64,000 nucleotides of DNA from Coptis chinensis (GCA_015680905.1 CM027385.1:21272501-21336500); one strand, 5' to 3'; counted from the stretch's first letter, positions 45,132 through 58,482 are shown. Notes: generated by a model not told the origin, from the letters alone. Numbers and translations are program-made.

Positions 45132-46603
45132 TGATAAGAGCCCAAAACTGTAGTTTTAATCCTGTAACAGGCATACTTTTAGACCAATTATGTGAGTAAT
45201 AATTAAGAGTTAACACTGATTACGTGTTTTTATGCATTTCAGGTTTCAAAGTCCATTATGTGTAGAAATATGCCACTTTAGCGAGATAAAGGAGCTAAGG
45301 TAAGTTACTAAGGAGTTTCGTGATTAAAGGCCAAGATTCAAGAAGACAAAGCCTTTCTAAAGCCCGGTCAAAAGCTAAAAAGTCAACGTGGGCTGAAACA
45401 GCACACAAGTCAGCAGAACTTCTGAAGGCCGTATCTTTGGACTCAGACCTTGGAATGGGGCCTACCTTATTTCAAAACGACCGGCTCGGAAAGAGCTTTC
45501 CAATGGTATAAACCTTGATCCAATCAGAGGAGCAGAAGTGGACGAAAAGTCTGTTGAAGCCAACTGCAGCTGAAGAGGCCTTTTTGGACTGAAAGAATTG
45601 GGTTTTGGGCATGATTCTCTGGCCCAAAACATGGCTCCAAGCCCATGCACGATTTTTGGATCTGGACATATAAAAACAAAAGCTTAGCTCTTTGTTAATG
45701 GTAGCTAGTTAGACCTAAAACTATATAGAACTCTAGATCTAGTTTCAGTAGAGTAATTAAGTTTAAGTTCCAATTTCAATTCTTGTTTTAGATTAAGTCT
45801 TGAATCATTGTTCTTGATTGATTAGATAAATAAAATAGTTATTTCTATCAATTTCGATTTTTGTCATTTCAATTTATAGATCTAATTTTAATTCTTGTTG
45901 ATTATCATTTCGTAGTTTAAGTAGATTGAAACATTGTTAGTTAAATTAGTTAAGTTAGAATTTTAATATGATGTGTAGTTATAATTCAATGGGAAATGAT
46001 GGGTTGATGACTCAAGGCTAAAACCTCCATTAGAGGGGTTGATGAAGCCTTGATGAAAACTTAGTGGTATAATGTAGATGCATTGTAGAATCTATTCCAC
46101 TCTAGAAGGTCGTGATTCGCCATGAGAATGGGTGGACGACCTCACATGCTAGTTAGTATTTGGTAGAAATGCCATGAACACTAGGGATTAGAACTCGAAA
46201 TTCTTGCCGTAAGAACGTGAGAATCGAGATACAAGAATCTATGCTAGGTTACTAAGTTAGATTCGAGGTGGATTCAATTCCCCTCTAATCTTTTATCTAG
46301 ATTCAAAAACAATCATATTTCCATAGTATTCGTAGTTTAAATTCAACATAATCAATTTCATATTGTATCGTAGTATAACATCCTTTATAAACCTCTCATT
46401 AGACTTAAGACCGATTAATTAGACTAGAAAACATTCCATGCTAGAGAACTAGGAGTGGAACGAATTTGTTACTCCACTCTATTTCGATAGAATTGAGAGT
46501 AGAAACTTTGATAAATATAGACACATAAATAGTTTTAGTTTACTTACATTTGGAGTTTCATTGTTCATTTCGTAGGTAAACTATTCAATTTTATAGTTTA
46601 TCA
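45132..46603 (+). repeat. 5' LTR of Athila-like element
   Basis: 1472 bp. TATA-like ACATATAAAAAC near 45667, with the transcript start expected just after. It carries the GAGGTCGTC-type inner palindrome near 46107-46143 seen in all copies. Partner LTR at 58483-59954. Confidence 0.92.
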
Positions 46604-46605
46604 AA

Positions 46606-46618
46606 TGGCGCCGCTGCC
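46606..46618 (+). other. Primer binding site (tRNA-Asp) of Athila-like element
   Basis: TGGCGCCGCTGCC, two bases after the LTR, complementary to the 3' end of tRNA-Asp as reverse-copied at 6614-6678. Confidence 0.8.
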
Positions 46619-47131
46619 ATCTTAGTTTCACTTTAGCATTGTTTTCATAGTATAATTAGTCATTTTTAAGTCCCATTAAACCCACCCACCCTTGTTTGAT
46701 TCATACTGTGGTTGTCCGTTTCAGCGTTGAAAAGTTCCGTAAAATATACGGAGCGCCGACCGCTATATCCGAACCTCGCTTCCAAGAGCTGGAACCTTGA
46801 GCTCAACCCGCCCCCATCTTGAGCGCGACCCGCCCTAAAACACTGGAATTTCAAGTTACCGCGGAGCGACATCATATATCTACGCGAGCGCACCCGCGCC
46901 CTAAGCTAACTTTTCCGGATTTCTACAGGTTGTTTCGAACTTCGATTTTTTAAGTTTTCAGTGTTCTAACTTGCTAATTACACTGAACACGCGTAAACAA
47001 GATGTTATTCATAAGCAAAGCAAGGATGCTATCAGGTATTTCTTTCTTCCATACCTCGCATCTCCAGTTAGAGGTTTATACTAAAATATCAAGATTGTTT
47101 GGAGTGTTGTCATGTTTAGACTTAGACTTGC
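46619..47131 (+). other. Leader of Athila-like element
   Basis: No gene. It contains GC-rich repeats of the form GAGCGCGACCCGCCC (46740-46875), related to a tandem set at 55530-55670 in the 3' region. Confidence 0.5.
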
Positions 47132-48715
47132 ATGAGATTAAGGTGCGGTGGGAGAAAAAACACGAACGTAATTAACCGTCAGCGTCAACAAACAAATCTA
47201 TCGAGTATACCAATCACTACACCTCTAGCTACTATTCCACCAACCACACCGGACATAATGGCTGAAGAAAGAGAGACTCCTCTCTCCGACTTTTACAAAG
47301 CCTTGGCGATAGCCCTAAATCTTGCATCGTTCTAGCAGACCGATTGGGGATTTTTGAATTCCCCAAACATATTTAATTTGTTACCCGTTTTCCATGGTTT
47401 AGATCATGAAAAACCTTATCAACACATGTCGTAGGGATTGAACATGTCCTTACAACATTCCATCATCCTACGGTTGAGTGCGGAAACAAATTAAACCGAG
47501 GGTATTTCCCTTCACCTTAGCCCGATAAAGGCGTCTTGGTTAAGCGCCCAAAGCGCTAACTCTCAATGGACTCGTGGACTAAACTTGTTCAAATTGTTTA
47601 TGGAACATTTTACCCACCCTAAAGACGGATGAGATGCTTTCCAAGATTCATTTTTTCCGACAAAATCCTCATGAATCATTTTCTGAGGCTTGGAATCGTT
47701 TCACCGATCTGCTTATAGAGTGTCCACACCATAACCTAGCAAAAGACACGTTAGTTCGTGCCTTTTTCAAAGGACTTCAACATCACCATAAAGAAGTCCT
47801 TGACATAATGAATGGGGTAGTTTTCCTAAGTAAAGGAGCTTGAGGGCTTACAAATTTTTAGAAGATCAAACTAAACGTAATAACAATTGGGGGGGTAGTG
47901 ATGATATCCCCCGCTCTGTTAGTTCTTCTTCAACAGTTAAGGCCGCCGGTATGTTTGAGATGAAACCCGATCTAGAACTTAAAAATTTAATCGAATCTCT
48001 AACTAAAAAGGTTGAGGCTATTTCTGTGCAACAAAAGCCTATCCCCGTCATGAATGTTAACTCCAACCCATGTAATTTCTATTTGAGTCCGAGCACCACG
48101 ACTCTATTGTCCTCTAAGCCTATGAACAACAACAATCGAGCAAGATAATGTTTGCTCCATTAATAGCTATCCTATTCCTAATGCCCCATGGAGACAACAT
48201 CCCAACTTTAGTTGGCGAAACAATCAACAAGTTACACCTCCAGGGTTTAATAACCAAAATGTTAAGCAAGCAAACAACTATAATCAAGCTCCACTTAGGC
48301 AAGGGCAAGGGGACAAAGTCGGGGAAATTATAATAATTATAACAACCAAAGCGCCCAACCGACAAGGTTTAGCACAAGGTCAGGGTAATTATAATAGTTA
48401 TAATACCAATAGAGGTATCGTTCCGGTTAATAATAGTAACTATCACAACCCACCCATAAATAATCAACGTGAGATAGTTCCAGTCGCACCACCTGTGACT
48501 ACTACACCATCACATCCGGATCGTATAGACGCCTTTATACAGGTTACCCAACAACTTTTCCAATCAATGACTCAATCAAACCAACAGATCTTACAATCCA
48601 TAAATCAGGGCATACAACAGTTAGCCCAAGAGAAAGCCCAACCAAAAGGCGTGTTTCCAAGACAAGCGATACCAAACCCTAAAAACAAAAACACACAACT
48701 TTTGAGGTAAACGGT
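47132..48715 (+). pseudogene. gag: Athila-like gag, degenerate
   Basis: Frames at 47132-47335, 47634-47843, 47840-48148, 48148-48333 and 48495-48710 together give MAEERETPLSDFYKALAIAL, the capsid motif FRQNPHESFSEAWNRFTDLL then ECPHHNLAKDTLVRAFFKGL near 47650-47790, and a long Asn/Gln-rich tail. Numerous stops and shifts separate them. The motif ECPHH...F..GL is typical of plant gypsy capsid domains. Function would be assembly of virus-like particles in the cytoplasm. Confidence 0.75.
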
Positions 48716-48804
48716 AATACTAGTACTGAAACTATAATCGTAGGTGACCTTAATGCCATCACCACTCTCCGCTCTGGAAGAGTGGTTGATAACACAAAGT
48801 AACT

Positions 48805-49827
48805 ATGCCTATAGTTACCCCATCAGTACTCCCTACACCGGATATCGAACTAGATACCGCAGTAGAAACTGAAGAGCCTACCACTGTAGAGGTACCAGTT
48901 AAACAACAAACTAAGAAACAGAAAGCCAAGGTAACACATCAAGTCGAGCCATACGCTAAATATAGAGCGAAACCACCATTCCCTCAGAAGTTAGCCATGC
49001 TAACCAGGGATACAAACTTTGAGGAGATTAGGAACGTTTTCAAGAATCTAACGATAAACCTTCCTTTTCTCGAAGCTATTAAAAAGCTCCCTAACCACGC
49101 TAAGTTTCTTAAAAAGTTGTGCACTACTAGGCGTAAGACCAACATACCTAAAAATGCCTTTTTAACTGAACAGTTTCCAACTTTATCCGAAAATAATGGA
49201 ATTGTTAAGTACAAGGACCCTGGTCGTCCTACTGTAAAATGCACCTTAGGAGATTCCCACACGACGACCGCTTTATTAGACACGGGCGAGTGTTAACTTA
49301 CTCCCCGTATTACTTGTATAAACAAATAGGTCTACAGAAATGCAACCTATAAAAATAACGTTGCAATTAGCGGACGGGTCAATTAAGTATCCTAAGGGTG
49401 TAGTGGAAAAACGTGCTTGTTAAGGTTCGAGATTTTTACCATCCCATCGATTTTTGTTATCCTCGATACGTAATTAAACTAACGACTGTCACCGATCATC
49501 TTAGGGTGCCCCTTCTTTTCAACTGCCAACGCACTTATAAATTGCCGCGATGGTAAGATGTCCTTATCTTTTGGCCATCTTACAGTTGAGGTAAATGTTT
49601 TTAAAATGATAAAACAGTTACCAGTTTCGTCTATATATGGGGAGGTTAGCATGATCGAGAGCTTAGCTCAAGATTTTTTTAACAACACGTTTCCCAAAAA
49701 CAATATGTACAAATTCCTTTCTTTTGGAATTTCAAATTTTGTAAATGACTCCTACTTAGAGGAAGTCAACACCATCCTTGAGTCCACACCAATTGTAGAC
49801 CGCCCGGTTGCTCCATATCGAGTATGA
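48805..49827 (+). pseudogene. pro: Athila-like protease region
   Basis: The open frame 48805-49296 carries YAKYRAKPPFPQKL and LPNHAKFLKKLCTTRRK, the usual approach to the protease, then ALLDTGEC, the active-site DTGAS motif altered and followed at once by a stop. Continuing sequence in other frames (VNVFKMIKQLPVS; SLAQDFFNNTFP) reaches 49827. Frameshifts make it inactive. Confidence 0.7.
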
Positions 49828-50860
49828 AGACTTGCTACCTAAGCAAGTATTCATTATGCAAAATGAGGGACCCCGAATTTAAACATCTATTGATTTTCCT
49901 TCCACCCGGTCTTAAACCTCTTCCCCCGGAGTTAAAATATATTCAACTTGATCTGGATGGTAGTCATCCGGTAATTATATCTTCTCTGTTATCTAAGAAT
50001 GAAGAGACACGTTTAATTCGGGTGATTAGGGAACATCGGTCAGCGATTGGTTGGTCCCTAGCCGACATTAAGGGAATTGACCCTAATGTTTGCACTCATC
50101 CTATCCATTTGGAGGATAACGCGAACACTTCTCGTGAACCTCAGCGTCGCTTGAACCCTGCCATGAAAGAGGTGGTTAGGGAAGAAGTCTTACGCTTACT
50201 TGATGCGGGTATCATATACCCAATCTCTGATAGCGAATAGGTAAGCCCCATTCATGTAGTTCCTAAGAAATCGGGAGTTACCATGGTTCGTAACGGAAAG
50301 GGTGACTATGTTGTCACACAAGGTCCTATGAAATGGAGGATCGTATTGATTCTGACGCGTTTAAATGCTATGACACGAAAGGATCACTTTCCTTTACCTT
50401 TTATAGATCAAATGCTTTCGAGCGCCTAGCTGGTCATGTTTTTATTGTTTTCTGGATGGCTACTCGGGCTATTTTCAGATTATTATTGATATTGATGACC
50501 AAGAAAAGACTACCTTCACATGTCCCTTTGAAGCGTATGCCGATAAAACGAATGCCTTTTGGCCTTTGTAATGCTCCCGGTACCTTCCATTGTATGCTTC
50601 ATATATTTAGTGACATGGTAGAGCTTTTTATGGAAGTTTTCATGGATGATTTTTTCTATCTATGGAGACTCTTTCATAGACTATTTGTCTAACCTTGTCT
50701 AAGGTTTTGACACGGTGTGAAGAAAAGAGCCTCGTTTTAAAACTGGGAAAAGTGTCATTTCATGGTGAAAAGGGCATAGTACTAGGTCACATCAGTATCT
50801 AGTAATGGCATAGAAGTAGATAAGGCCAAACTAGATAAGATAGCGACCCTACCTAAACCC
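49824..50860 (+). pseudogene. Athila-like reverse transcriptase, degraded
   Basis: The fingers region is readable: LRLLDAGIIYPISDSE near 50185, VVPKKSGVTMVRN near 50255, then KRMPFGLCNAPGTFHCML near 50544-50600. The catalytic YADD box is replaced by a degraded VFMDDFF near 50637. Deletions between 50320 and 50540 remove part of the palm. No active RT expected. Confidence 0.75.
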
Positions 50861-51455
50861 ACGACTGTCCGGTGATATTAGGGCCTTTCTAGGCCATGCA
50901 GGTTTTTATAGGCGGTTTATTAAAGACTTCTCGAAAATAGCTAGGCCTTTAACTAATCTGCTTTTGAAAGATGCAATCTTTGATTTTAATTTTAACTGTA
51001 CGTAGGCTTTTGAAACTTTAAAAGCCGCCCTAACCTCTGCACCAATTATATAGCCTCCCGATTGGTCTAAACCTTTCGAACTCATGTGTGATGCTAGTGA
51101 CTATGCAGTTGGTGCAGTCTTGGGACAAAAACTAGATAATAAGTCCACTGTTATTTATTATGCTAGTAAAACCTTAAACGATGCTCAACTGAATTATTCA
51201 ACTACCGAAAAAGAATTCCTAGCTGTCATTTATGCTTTTGATAAGTTTCGTCCTTATTTGGTTAGTTCTAAAACTTTAGTTTACACGGACCATGCAGCCC
51301 TTAAGTACCTTCTTGCAAAGAAGGATGCTAAGCAGAGATTAATCCGATGGATCCTTCTCCTGCAAGAGTTCACATTAGAAATAAAGGACAAAAGAGGGGT
51401 CGAAAACGTAGTTACCGACCACTTATCTAGACTCACAAACGCGGCGATCGAGTGA
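50860..51455 (+). pseudogene. Athila-like RNase H
   Basis: An open frame from 51084 gives [39 protein letters not shown] and [19 protein letters not shown], the plant gypsy RNase H with the catalytic Asp in CDAS, Glu in TEKE and Asp in YTDH. The upstream connection (HAGFYRRFIKDFSKIA near 50895) is present but shifted. The domain itself is intact. Confidence 0.82.
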
Positions 51456-51465
51456 TTAGGAGTCC

Positions 51466-52810
51466 ATACCGGGACTCTTTTCCCACGATGAGCATCGTAT
51501 CGCGATTTTTTCAGCACCATGGTATCTTTGACATTGTAAATTATTTAGCGGCCGATGTTATGCCTTATAATTGGTCAAGAAATGAACGTAAGAAGTTCTT
51601 GGCGAGTTAAGTTATACTCTTTGGGATGAGCCATACCTTTTAAGTATTGTGTGGATCAGATTATTCGTCGTTGTATTCCCGGTGGGAATATAATGAAGTC
51701 CTATCGTTCTGCCATGACAAAGAGTGTGGTGGCCATTTTAGTGGGATGAAAACAGCCGCTAAAGTTCTTCAATGTGGATTTTATTGCCTACCCTTTTAAG
51801 GATGCCAAAGTGCATTGCAAGGCGTGTATTCGTTTGCCAACAACTTGGGCGAATCACGAAGCGTAATAATGATGCCATTAAATCCAATCTTGATAGTAGA
51901 AATTTTTGACGTTTGGGGCATTGATTTCATGGGTCCTTTCCCGGTTTCCCACGGTTTCATTTATATTCTAGTTGCCGTGGACTACGTGTCTAAATGGATA
52001 AAGGCCCTAGCTTGCCGTAGCAGTGACCATAAGACCGTTGTATTTTTTATTAAAGAATATATTTTCTGTCGATTTGGCATTCCTAAAGCCATCATTTGTG
52101 ATGGTGGAACACATTTTTGCAACAGAGTTGTTGCATCCCTAGTGAAAAAGTATGGAGTTACACACAAAGTAGCAACTCCTTATCATCCACAAACTAGCGG
52201 ACAAGTAGAAGTTTCTAATAGGGAAATCAAAAAGATTTTAGAAACAACTGTAAACCCTGATAGGAAAGACTGGTCGAAGTGTCTATCAGATGCTTTATGG
52301 GCGTATAGAACTTCTTTCAAAACTCCTATAGGTATGTCTCCCTTTAGACTTGTGTTTGGGAAACCATGTCATTTGCCCGTTGAATTAGAGCACCGTGCTC
52401 TGTGGGCTATAAAAAGCCTTAACTTCAATATTGATGAGGTAAGTGTCAAACGCAAGTTACAATTGAATGAGCTTGAAGAAATCCGTAGCGATTTTTACGA
52501 TCTCGCGAAGGATTATAAAGCTAACATGAAACGTGTTCATGATAAGCAAATCTTGCGCAAAGAGTTTGTGGTCGGTCAAAAGGTCTTGCTTTACAACTCC
52601 CGTCTACATATTTTCCCAGGGAAACTAAAAACCCGTTGGTCTGGTCCTTTTCTGGTTACTGAAGTCACCCCTTACGGGGCAATCACCTTGGTAAATCCCA
52701 ATGGCAACAGTACCTTTCAAGTTAATGGTCAATGGTTAAAACATTTTCACGAACTTCTGTCCCCTGATGTAGAGGAAGTCCTTTTACAGGACCCTGTCTA
52801 TGAGGATTGA
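51466..52810 (+). CDS. Athila-like integrase
   Basis: The core is an uninterrupted 331-codon frame (51815-52810). DDE residues are in [24 protein letters not shown] and [12 protein letters not shown] (Asp, Asp, Glu; spacing normal). A C-terminal region follows ([34 protein letters not shown]), the GPY/F-type module. The N-terminal zinc part upstream (51480-51800) is present but broken. It would insert the cDNA into chromosomes. Its best-conserved state agrees with the similar LTRs and suggests a fairly recent insertion. Confidence 0.85.
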
Positions 52811-53828
52811 CCTTTGTCATTAGTGTACTTCCTTTCACTTCCATATAGTGGTAAGTGCACCATTCAAGTAACCGGGCCCTCCCTATGGAGTGTGTGGCTG
52901 TAAGTACCGGATCCTAAGTCCACAGTTAACATAATTCATGTTTTCCACTTTTGCATGTTTTCTCAGTTTTTGAGTCATGTTCCTCTATGGGGTGAATTAT
53001 ATATTTATTATTTTCGTTTTTCTTATAATAAACTAATAAAAATATATATATATAATAAAATAAATAATAATAAAAAAATTCTTAATCATAGAAATAGCAA
53101 TCCAACAAGTCTTGGGAATCTGACTTTAAACGACCCGCGTTAGAACAAATTTTGTGATTAAAAATTTGTTTGGGGGTGGGCAATCGGTCTTTCCATCTGG
53201 ATTGCTTGAACTTTCCATTTGTGTTGCTTAGGCCCATTACTTGTAGTTCAATTGGGTTGACGTAATCTAAACTTAGATTTCCTTCGTTCGCATAACATAC
53301 ATCACACACGCACTTCGAGGCATTTTTCCACCCACTTATACGTCACCCATGGATGGAATTGAGTGTTTTATGGATCATTGGATTGGAAATTCTCTACTGA
53401 TCATTTTCATAACTCATTCGCCAAAATCGGGCCAGTAACGAAGCGGCAAATTGAATTTGAAATTGCACGAAATATCGGAAAATTTTGGAATTCAAATTGG
53501 GCTTGGGCCCAAACCGCACGCACGACTGTGCGTCTCCTTCTTTCCCAAAAAACGTATAGTTCTTTCCCTTTCAATCCCACCGGTTACCAAGTTTAAATCA
53601 AACCTTGAACACCAAAATAAAAAAAAAAAAGAGAGAGAGAAGAAAACCTAACTACACCCACACCAAGATAATCAAATCCAACTAAAATCCTCTCCAAACC
53701 ATTACCACCACCAACCTAACTCCGAAAAACAGCCACCAATTCAAGTAACCACCGCCACCACCGTTGTTTTTCTTCAAACTCGCCTCCCCCACAATCTACA
53801 AAACCATTAGTTGTCTCAGAAACTTCAA
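52811..53828 (+). other. Athila-like spacer after integrase
   Basis: No gene recognised. It contains AT-rich tracts (52990-53090), a G-rich polypurine-like tract TTTGTTTGGGGGTGGG at about 53165-53180, and a purine-rich stretch (53620-53650) before the first 3' open frame. The G-rich tract resembles those at 56893 and 58469. Confidence 0.45.
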
Positions 53829-54972
53829 TGGCGCTACGCTGAAGAATTTTGTCGGAGCACGCGTTTGCTTCCTACAGCTTCGCGCCATTTTACGACGCGG
53901 AGATGATTAGGAGGCATTGGAATGGACTGTGGTACTCGACTGAGGAGTTCTATCACTATGATTTGGTAGAACAGTTTTATAAGAAGCGGGAATTGGAGGG
54001 GGATAGGATTTTCATAAAGGTAGCAGGAACGAGGAGGGAAGTAACGAGACAGTTGTTGGCTAAACCTGTTAGGAATTACGGCAGAAAGCAACCTGGTAAC
54101 GACAATTTAGGAATCCCAGTATACTGGAGTTCCTGCTTTGATGAAGGATACTGTCGTGGAGGGTGAATACAATCCGACATCTCATTGCGTCCGCCAGTCA
54201 ACCCTGAGAACCAATCATATGGCTGTAGCTCAGTGGATTGGTAGGAACGTCCTCGGGAAAGATAAAGTCAGTGATATCGGCCTGCAATGTCTCCACGTTC
54301 TCTGGATTTTGCAAACAAATAAGTATAATTTCTGCATCCTCGATTTAATGTTTAATGTGATTCGAGGAGTGGGGAAGAGTTTGGCGCCTCTTCCCGTATT
54401 GATCACTAAGATCATGCTCTCTTTTAGAGTTGTCGCAAGATCTGCTCCTATTAAGATCAAATTGCATTCTAATGCAAGTATCTATACGGATTGCATCCAA
54501 GAGACTTGGTCGTTGTCTGAAGAAAAAATGGTTGAGTCGGAGGATGAAAGGGAGGATATGACATGTCTGGATGACAATGCATTAGATAAATGTAGTTCTA
54601 ATTTAGAACGCATGCAAGTGTTGCAAACTGCCTTGCGTTGCGTTTATGGTATTTGTGAAGATATCCGAGATAGACAGATTGTAGTTCGAAAGAAGCAAAT
54701 GAACCTTTAGACGAGATTTGAAATGCTCGAAGGGGTTCAGGACGATATCTTGTCTAACATGGAGACTATCCACCAGCATCAACAAGCCCAGTATGCAGTA
54801 CTCAGGACTGAGATGGAAGCACAGCGCTTGTTCCGAATAGAGATGCTATGACGCATGCCACCCGTGGAGCACTCTGTTTCAGCCGAGTCCGACAGGCATG
54901 AGCATCGTCGCCGAAGGACAGATGGTCCAAGCCAATCTCCATCTCAGGGTCCATCTTCATCACATAACTAGG
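53829..54972 (+). pseudogene. Athila-like 3' ORF, first (plant transposon protein-like)
   Basis: From ATG at 53829 the frame reads MALR-stop, then SEHAFASYSFAPFYDAEMIR, YHYDLVEQFYKKRELEGD and RKQPGNDNLGIPVYWSS, shifts frame near 54140, and continues EYNPTSHCVRQSTLRTNHMA, LAPLPVLITKIMLSF and ETWSLSEEKMVESEDE, with a helical, Gln-rich and basic tail ending near 54972. This is the position of the env-like/ORF1 gene of Athila elements. I see no clear transmembrane or fusion-peptide segment, so an envelope role is not supported; relation to plant-transposon (ATHILA ORF1) proteins is likely but unconfirmed. Confidence 0.5.
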
Positions 54973-55704
54973 TGTTCACCATCAGTTTGTGTTCGCTGTT
55001 ATTTCATGATTTTGTTTTATTAGTTGGATTTTAATTCAGTTATTAAATTTAAATATTAAGGTGTTTATTTTATGTTGTTTGGTTTTAAATTTAAGTTTTA
55101 ATATAATTCATTATATGATCATCTGCTGTAAAGTTGTCTTGGAGGAAAGGTTGAGAATTTGGCCGATATCGGCATATCTATGAATTGTGTGGTGGTAGCA
55201 TGAAATGTAGGAGAGTTTAGAAGTTACTATTCTAAATCCATTATGAAAGATACCAGGATTTTTAGAAAATCACGAAAATGGTTTGTTTCCGTTTTCGGGT
55301 TTGGAATTTTTCTATTTTCTGAAATTGCCTTAAAACAATTTGGGAACTTGCCGATTCGTTTTGGAAGCTTAGAACCTATTTAAACTCCCTTCATTCTACA
55401 CTAACAAACCACACTACACCCACCATCATCCCGCACCTTTCACTCCAAGCTTTTCCTTCTTTTTCCTCTAAACTCCTGTTTCAAGATTCTTACGAAGCGC
55501 TGCTGCGCTGCATAATTTCACCGGTTTAGTCGAGCGACCCCACGCCCAAACTCTGTAATTCTAAAAACTCAGAGCGCGACCCGCGCCCTCCTTGAGCGTG
55601 ACTCCCGCCCAAACACTGTAATTTTAAAAACCCCCGAGCGCCGACCCAGCCCCATAGCGAAGCATCCGCTACATCATCTGTGAACACGGAAGTTCCAATT
55701 TTTT
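54973..55704 (+). other. Spacer with GC-rich repeats in Athila-like 3' region
   Basis: No gene. Three diverged units containing GAGCG(C)GACCC and CCCAAACACTGTAATT lie at about 55535-55670, related to the leader repeats near 46740-46875. This suggests duplication or transfer of leader sequence into the 3' region. Confidence 0.5.
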
Positions 55705-56662
55705 GTGGGTCTTTCTAGGATTTTTGGAACTGTTCAAGGAGTCGTTGAGATGACATCTCCTATAGTCATACCTAAACAGTCTTTCAAAGACGTATTGGGA
55801 ACCGAGACCTATGGGCATTGGTTCCGACACAGGATCCTGCAGTTAGGATGGCGTCATCTACTGGTAAGTGATGACGATTCATATTCACCAAAGCTTACTG
55901 CTTATTTCTACGACCACGTTAAATTCTATTGTAATCAGGATGGAGAACAAGAATTCTCCGTCGTAGTCGATGACACAACACATCAATTCAATAAAAATGT
56001 GGTCGCTTTAGTTTCAGGATTACCAATACCTGATCCTGTTCACACATGGGCATATATGACCGATAATGCATACCTTTACTATTATACATATTTCCATGAG
56101 TATTATGGGGGAGGGGTATTTCGAGTAATGGACCAGGGGCGATATAGCATTGCCCTTGGTAGCCTTTCCCTAAACGTAGGCACCACCATGTTATTCATCC
56201 TGATGAATATTTTGGGGGAATGGCAGTTCATTTCTGCAAACAGTACTGCAGGTGACATTTTCCTCGCTTTAGGCGAGGGGCGTCGCCGATATGACATTCC
56301 CCGAAGTTTTAGTCGCTAGTCTTAAGAGAGCCCAAAGCATGAGGCGTAAGTATCTTCTTATACCTATTTTTAGTAAGCCGCATCATGCGTAGTTTTTTAC
56401 GTATTTCGCGTGAAAAATTCACAGATTGGAAAAGGTTGAAGTCATGAGACCCACCAATTGGGTGGTTCGCTCATTCGCGAATAATGACTTGGCGGGATGG
56501 CGGTCGCGACCTCATTTGGTCGCCCCGTACATTCCATCAGACATAATAACACTTCACATGTTAGCATTAGTAGATGATAAATGGCGGCAAGCTTGGCAAG
56601 TTATAATGGACTGGCAGGATGTGAAGGAACCTCATCTCTTTAAGGAGGAGGAGGATGCTTAA
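55705..56662 (+). pseudogene. Athila-like 3' ORF, second (plant transposon protein-like)
   Basis: An open frame of 204 codons (55705-56319; MTSPIVIPKQSFKDVLGTET at 55750) includes LTAYFYDHVKFYCNQDGEQE and VVALVSGLPIP, similar in layout to the YFY..L-------V-G--V--S---I---LGLP pattern of plant transposon/ORF1-like proteins. It ends at a stop; a second frame (56426-56662) gives RPTNWVVRSFANNDLAGW and MLALVDDKWRQAWQVIMDW. The two together may be one broken gene or two exons (GTAAGT-like site near 56348). Function unknown. Confidence 0.48.
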
Positions 56663-58482
56663 GCGGGAGATAAGGTAAGTTTTTAGTTTTGTTATTGTCT
56701 GCTTGTGTCCGAAGCAAATTTAATTCTGTTAACCCCATAATGGGTGGAACTCTTATAGAGTTGCGTCAGTATTTTTATTTTCTATATTAGTATGTTCTAA
56801 CCTTGTTTTGCAGATGTCCCAGAATTTCACGTGTTTCCATGGTATTTTTCTACCTTCTTTATTTAAATGCTTTGAGGACAAAGCATGTTTCTTGTTTGGG
56901 GGGGCATAGAAACACGTGTAATTAAGGCATCTGTTAGGATATAGAAATGTATAATATGCATTTGTTTTCAAGTTAAAATTTTTCAAAAACATAAATAAAT
57001 AAGTTTATGCTATACACTTAGGAATATTGGTATTGTTTTCTTTCTCTATGCTCTTAACAATCTAGAAGTCTCACGTAGCTTTTGCATCAGAATAATTGTT
57101 AGAAACTTAGGTTAATATGTAGGTAATCTTTGCATCTATCTATAAATATATTACATGAGTATCTATGATTGTTAGCAGTAAGTTTCTAAAAGCTAGGCTA
57201 GAGTACTTATTCTACAAATCCTGTGAGAATATAGCCTAAAGCCTTATATGAGCGAAACATTTGAGAAATGACACAAGGGAGAAGTAAAATCCGGATAGAG
57301 AAATCACACGTCCACTTGCTTGATCACTATGCCATATCCTAAGCAAGAATTTAGGCCCTCTTTGGATCGATATAGCCAGAAATTCAAACCTATGAATTAT
57401 TTTCCGCTAGTCGCCCCTCTGAGCCTTTCTTTAGCCTTTCATAACCCACAAATCCTTTACCCTGTTACAAAAACAAAACAAAATAAAAATAAAATAAAAA
57501 TAAAATCAACCTACCCAATCTAGAATAAGTCTGAGAATAGAATGAGGAAGAAAGAAAAAGAGAAAAACAGTGTAAACAAAAGTTAGTTAATTGCTTCAGA
57601 AAATAAAGAAAAGAGGTTTCCATCCAAAGAAAAGAAAAATAAAAATAGAAATAAAATAAAAACTCTGAAAAAAATAGAACAAAAGGAGTTAAAAGCCAAA
57701 GAAAAAGAAAAAAAATATATGGCTAAGGATGGAAACAAAGTGTAGAAGCAAAAGTAAATAACAAGGTTTTCTCTAAGTTATATAATATGAAGACTCTACT
57801 ATCTCGGACTTGTCCTTTTGAATATCCATTTCTTTCCTTCTTAAACCATCTCCTAATCCCATGACACCTAATAAAAACCTCTAGCTCAATTAGGAATAGG
57901 TTAGTGTGATAGTAAGTGGCAGATGTGTTTGATCGACTCCGGCTTCCTTGTTGTCATTGAGATTGTAAGGTAAAGTGTGCCCACTACACAATCGGAGTAG
58001 CTGTAAACTTGAGCGGAAAAAATCGAGTGGTTTTCGTCTTGACATTTATGTGAGGACCTAATTAAGGACGCTATTCCGAGTTTTCATAAACGAACCTGCT
58101 AGGCATTTCATAGTATTACTCATAGTATTTATATTCGTATCATAAATAATTGATTATTATGCATATATTAGCTTAGGTTTTTGACTTGGTTATTCTTATT
58201 CATTTGCTAGTGAGATATATAGATAGTTGGGACATAAATAAGGAAACAATAGTTTTATTTCTTAGTCGTTGTAGTATAGTTGAAGTTTGTTAGTACCTTC
58301 ACTGGAAAACTCTCACGAGGCTATAACTCGTCCACTAGGAAATTCCTAGTGGTTTAAGGCCTTGTTGCATATGGTCAATGCAATCGACTCAAATAAACGA
58401 GTAGTTAGAACTCCATTTTTGGTCACTTATTCTAATTTCTCATCTTTGCTTGACGACAAGCAAAATGCTGTTTGGGGTGGTT
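56663..58482 (+). other. Athila-like 3' untranslated region and polypurine tract
   Basis: No gene supported. It holds GTTTGGGGGGGC at about 56895-56907, a long A-rich stretch (57460-57720), and the polypurine-like TGTTTGGGGTGG just before the 3' LTR (58469-58480). Several small frames are chance. Confidence 0.5.

Noticed and set aside
53829..56662. True retroviral envelope gene in the Athila-like element
   Set aside because: The two 3' open frames occupy the env position, but I see no signal peptide, fusion peptide or membrane anchor. Plant transposon/ORF1-like is the safer label.
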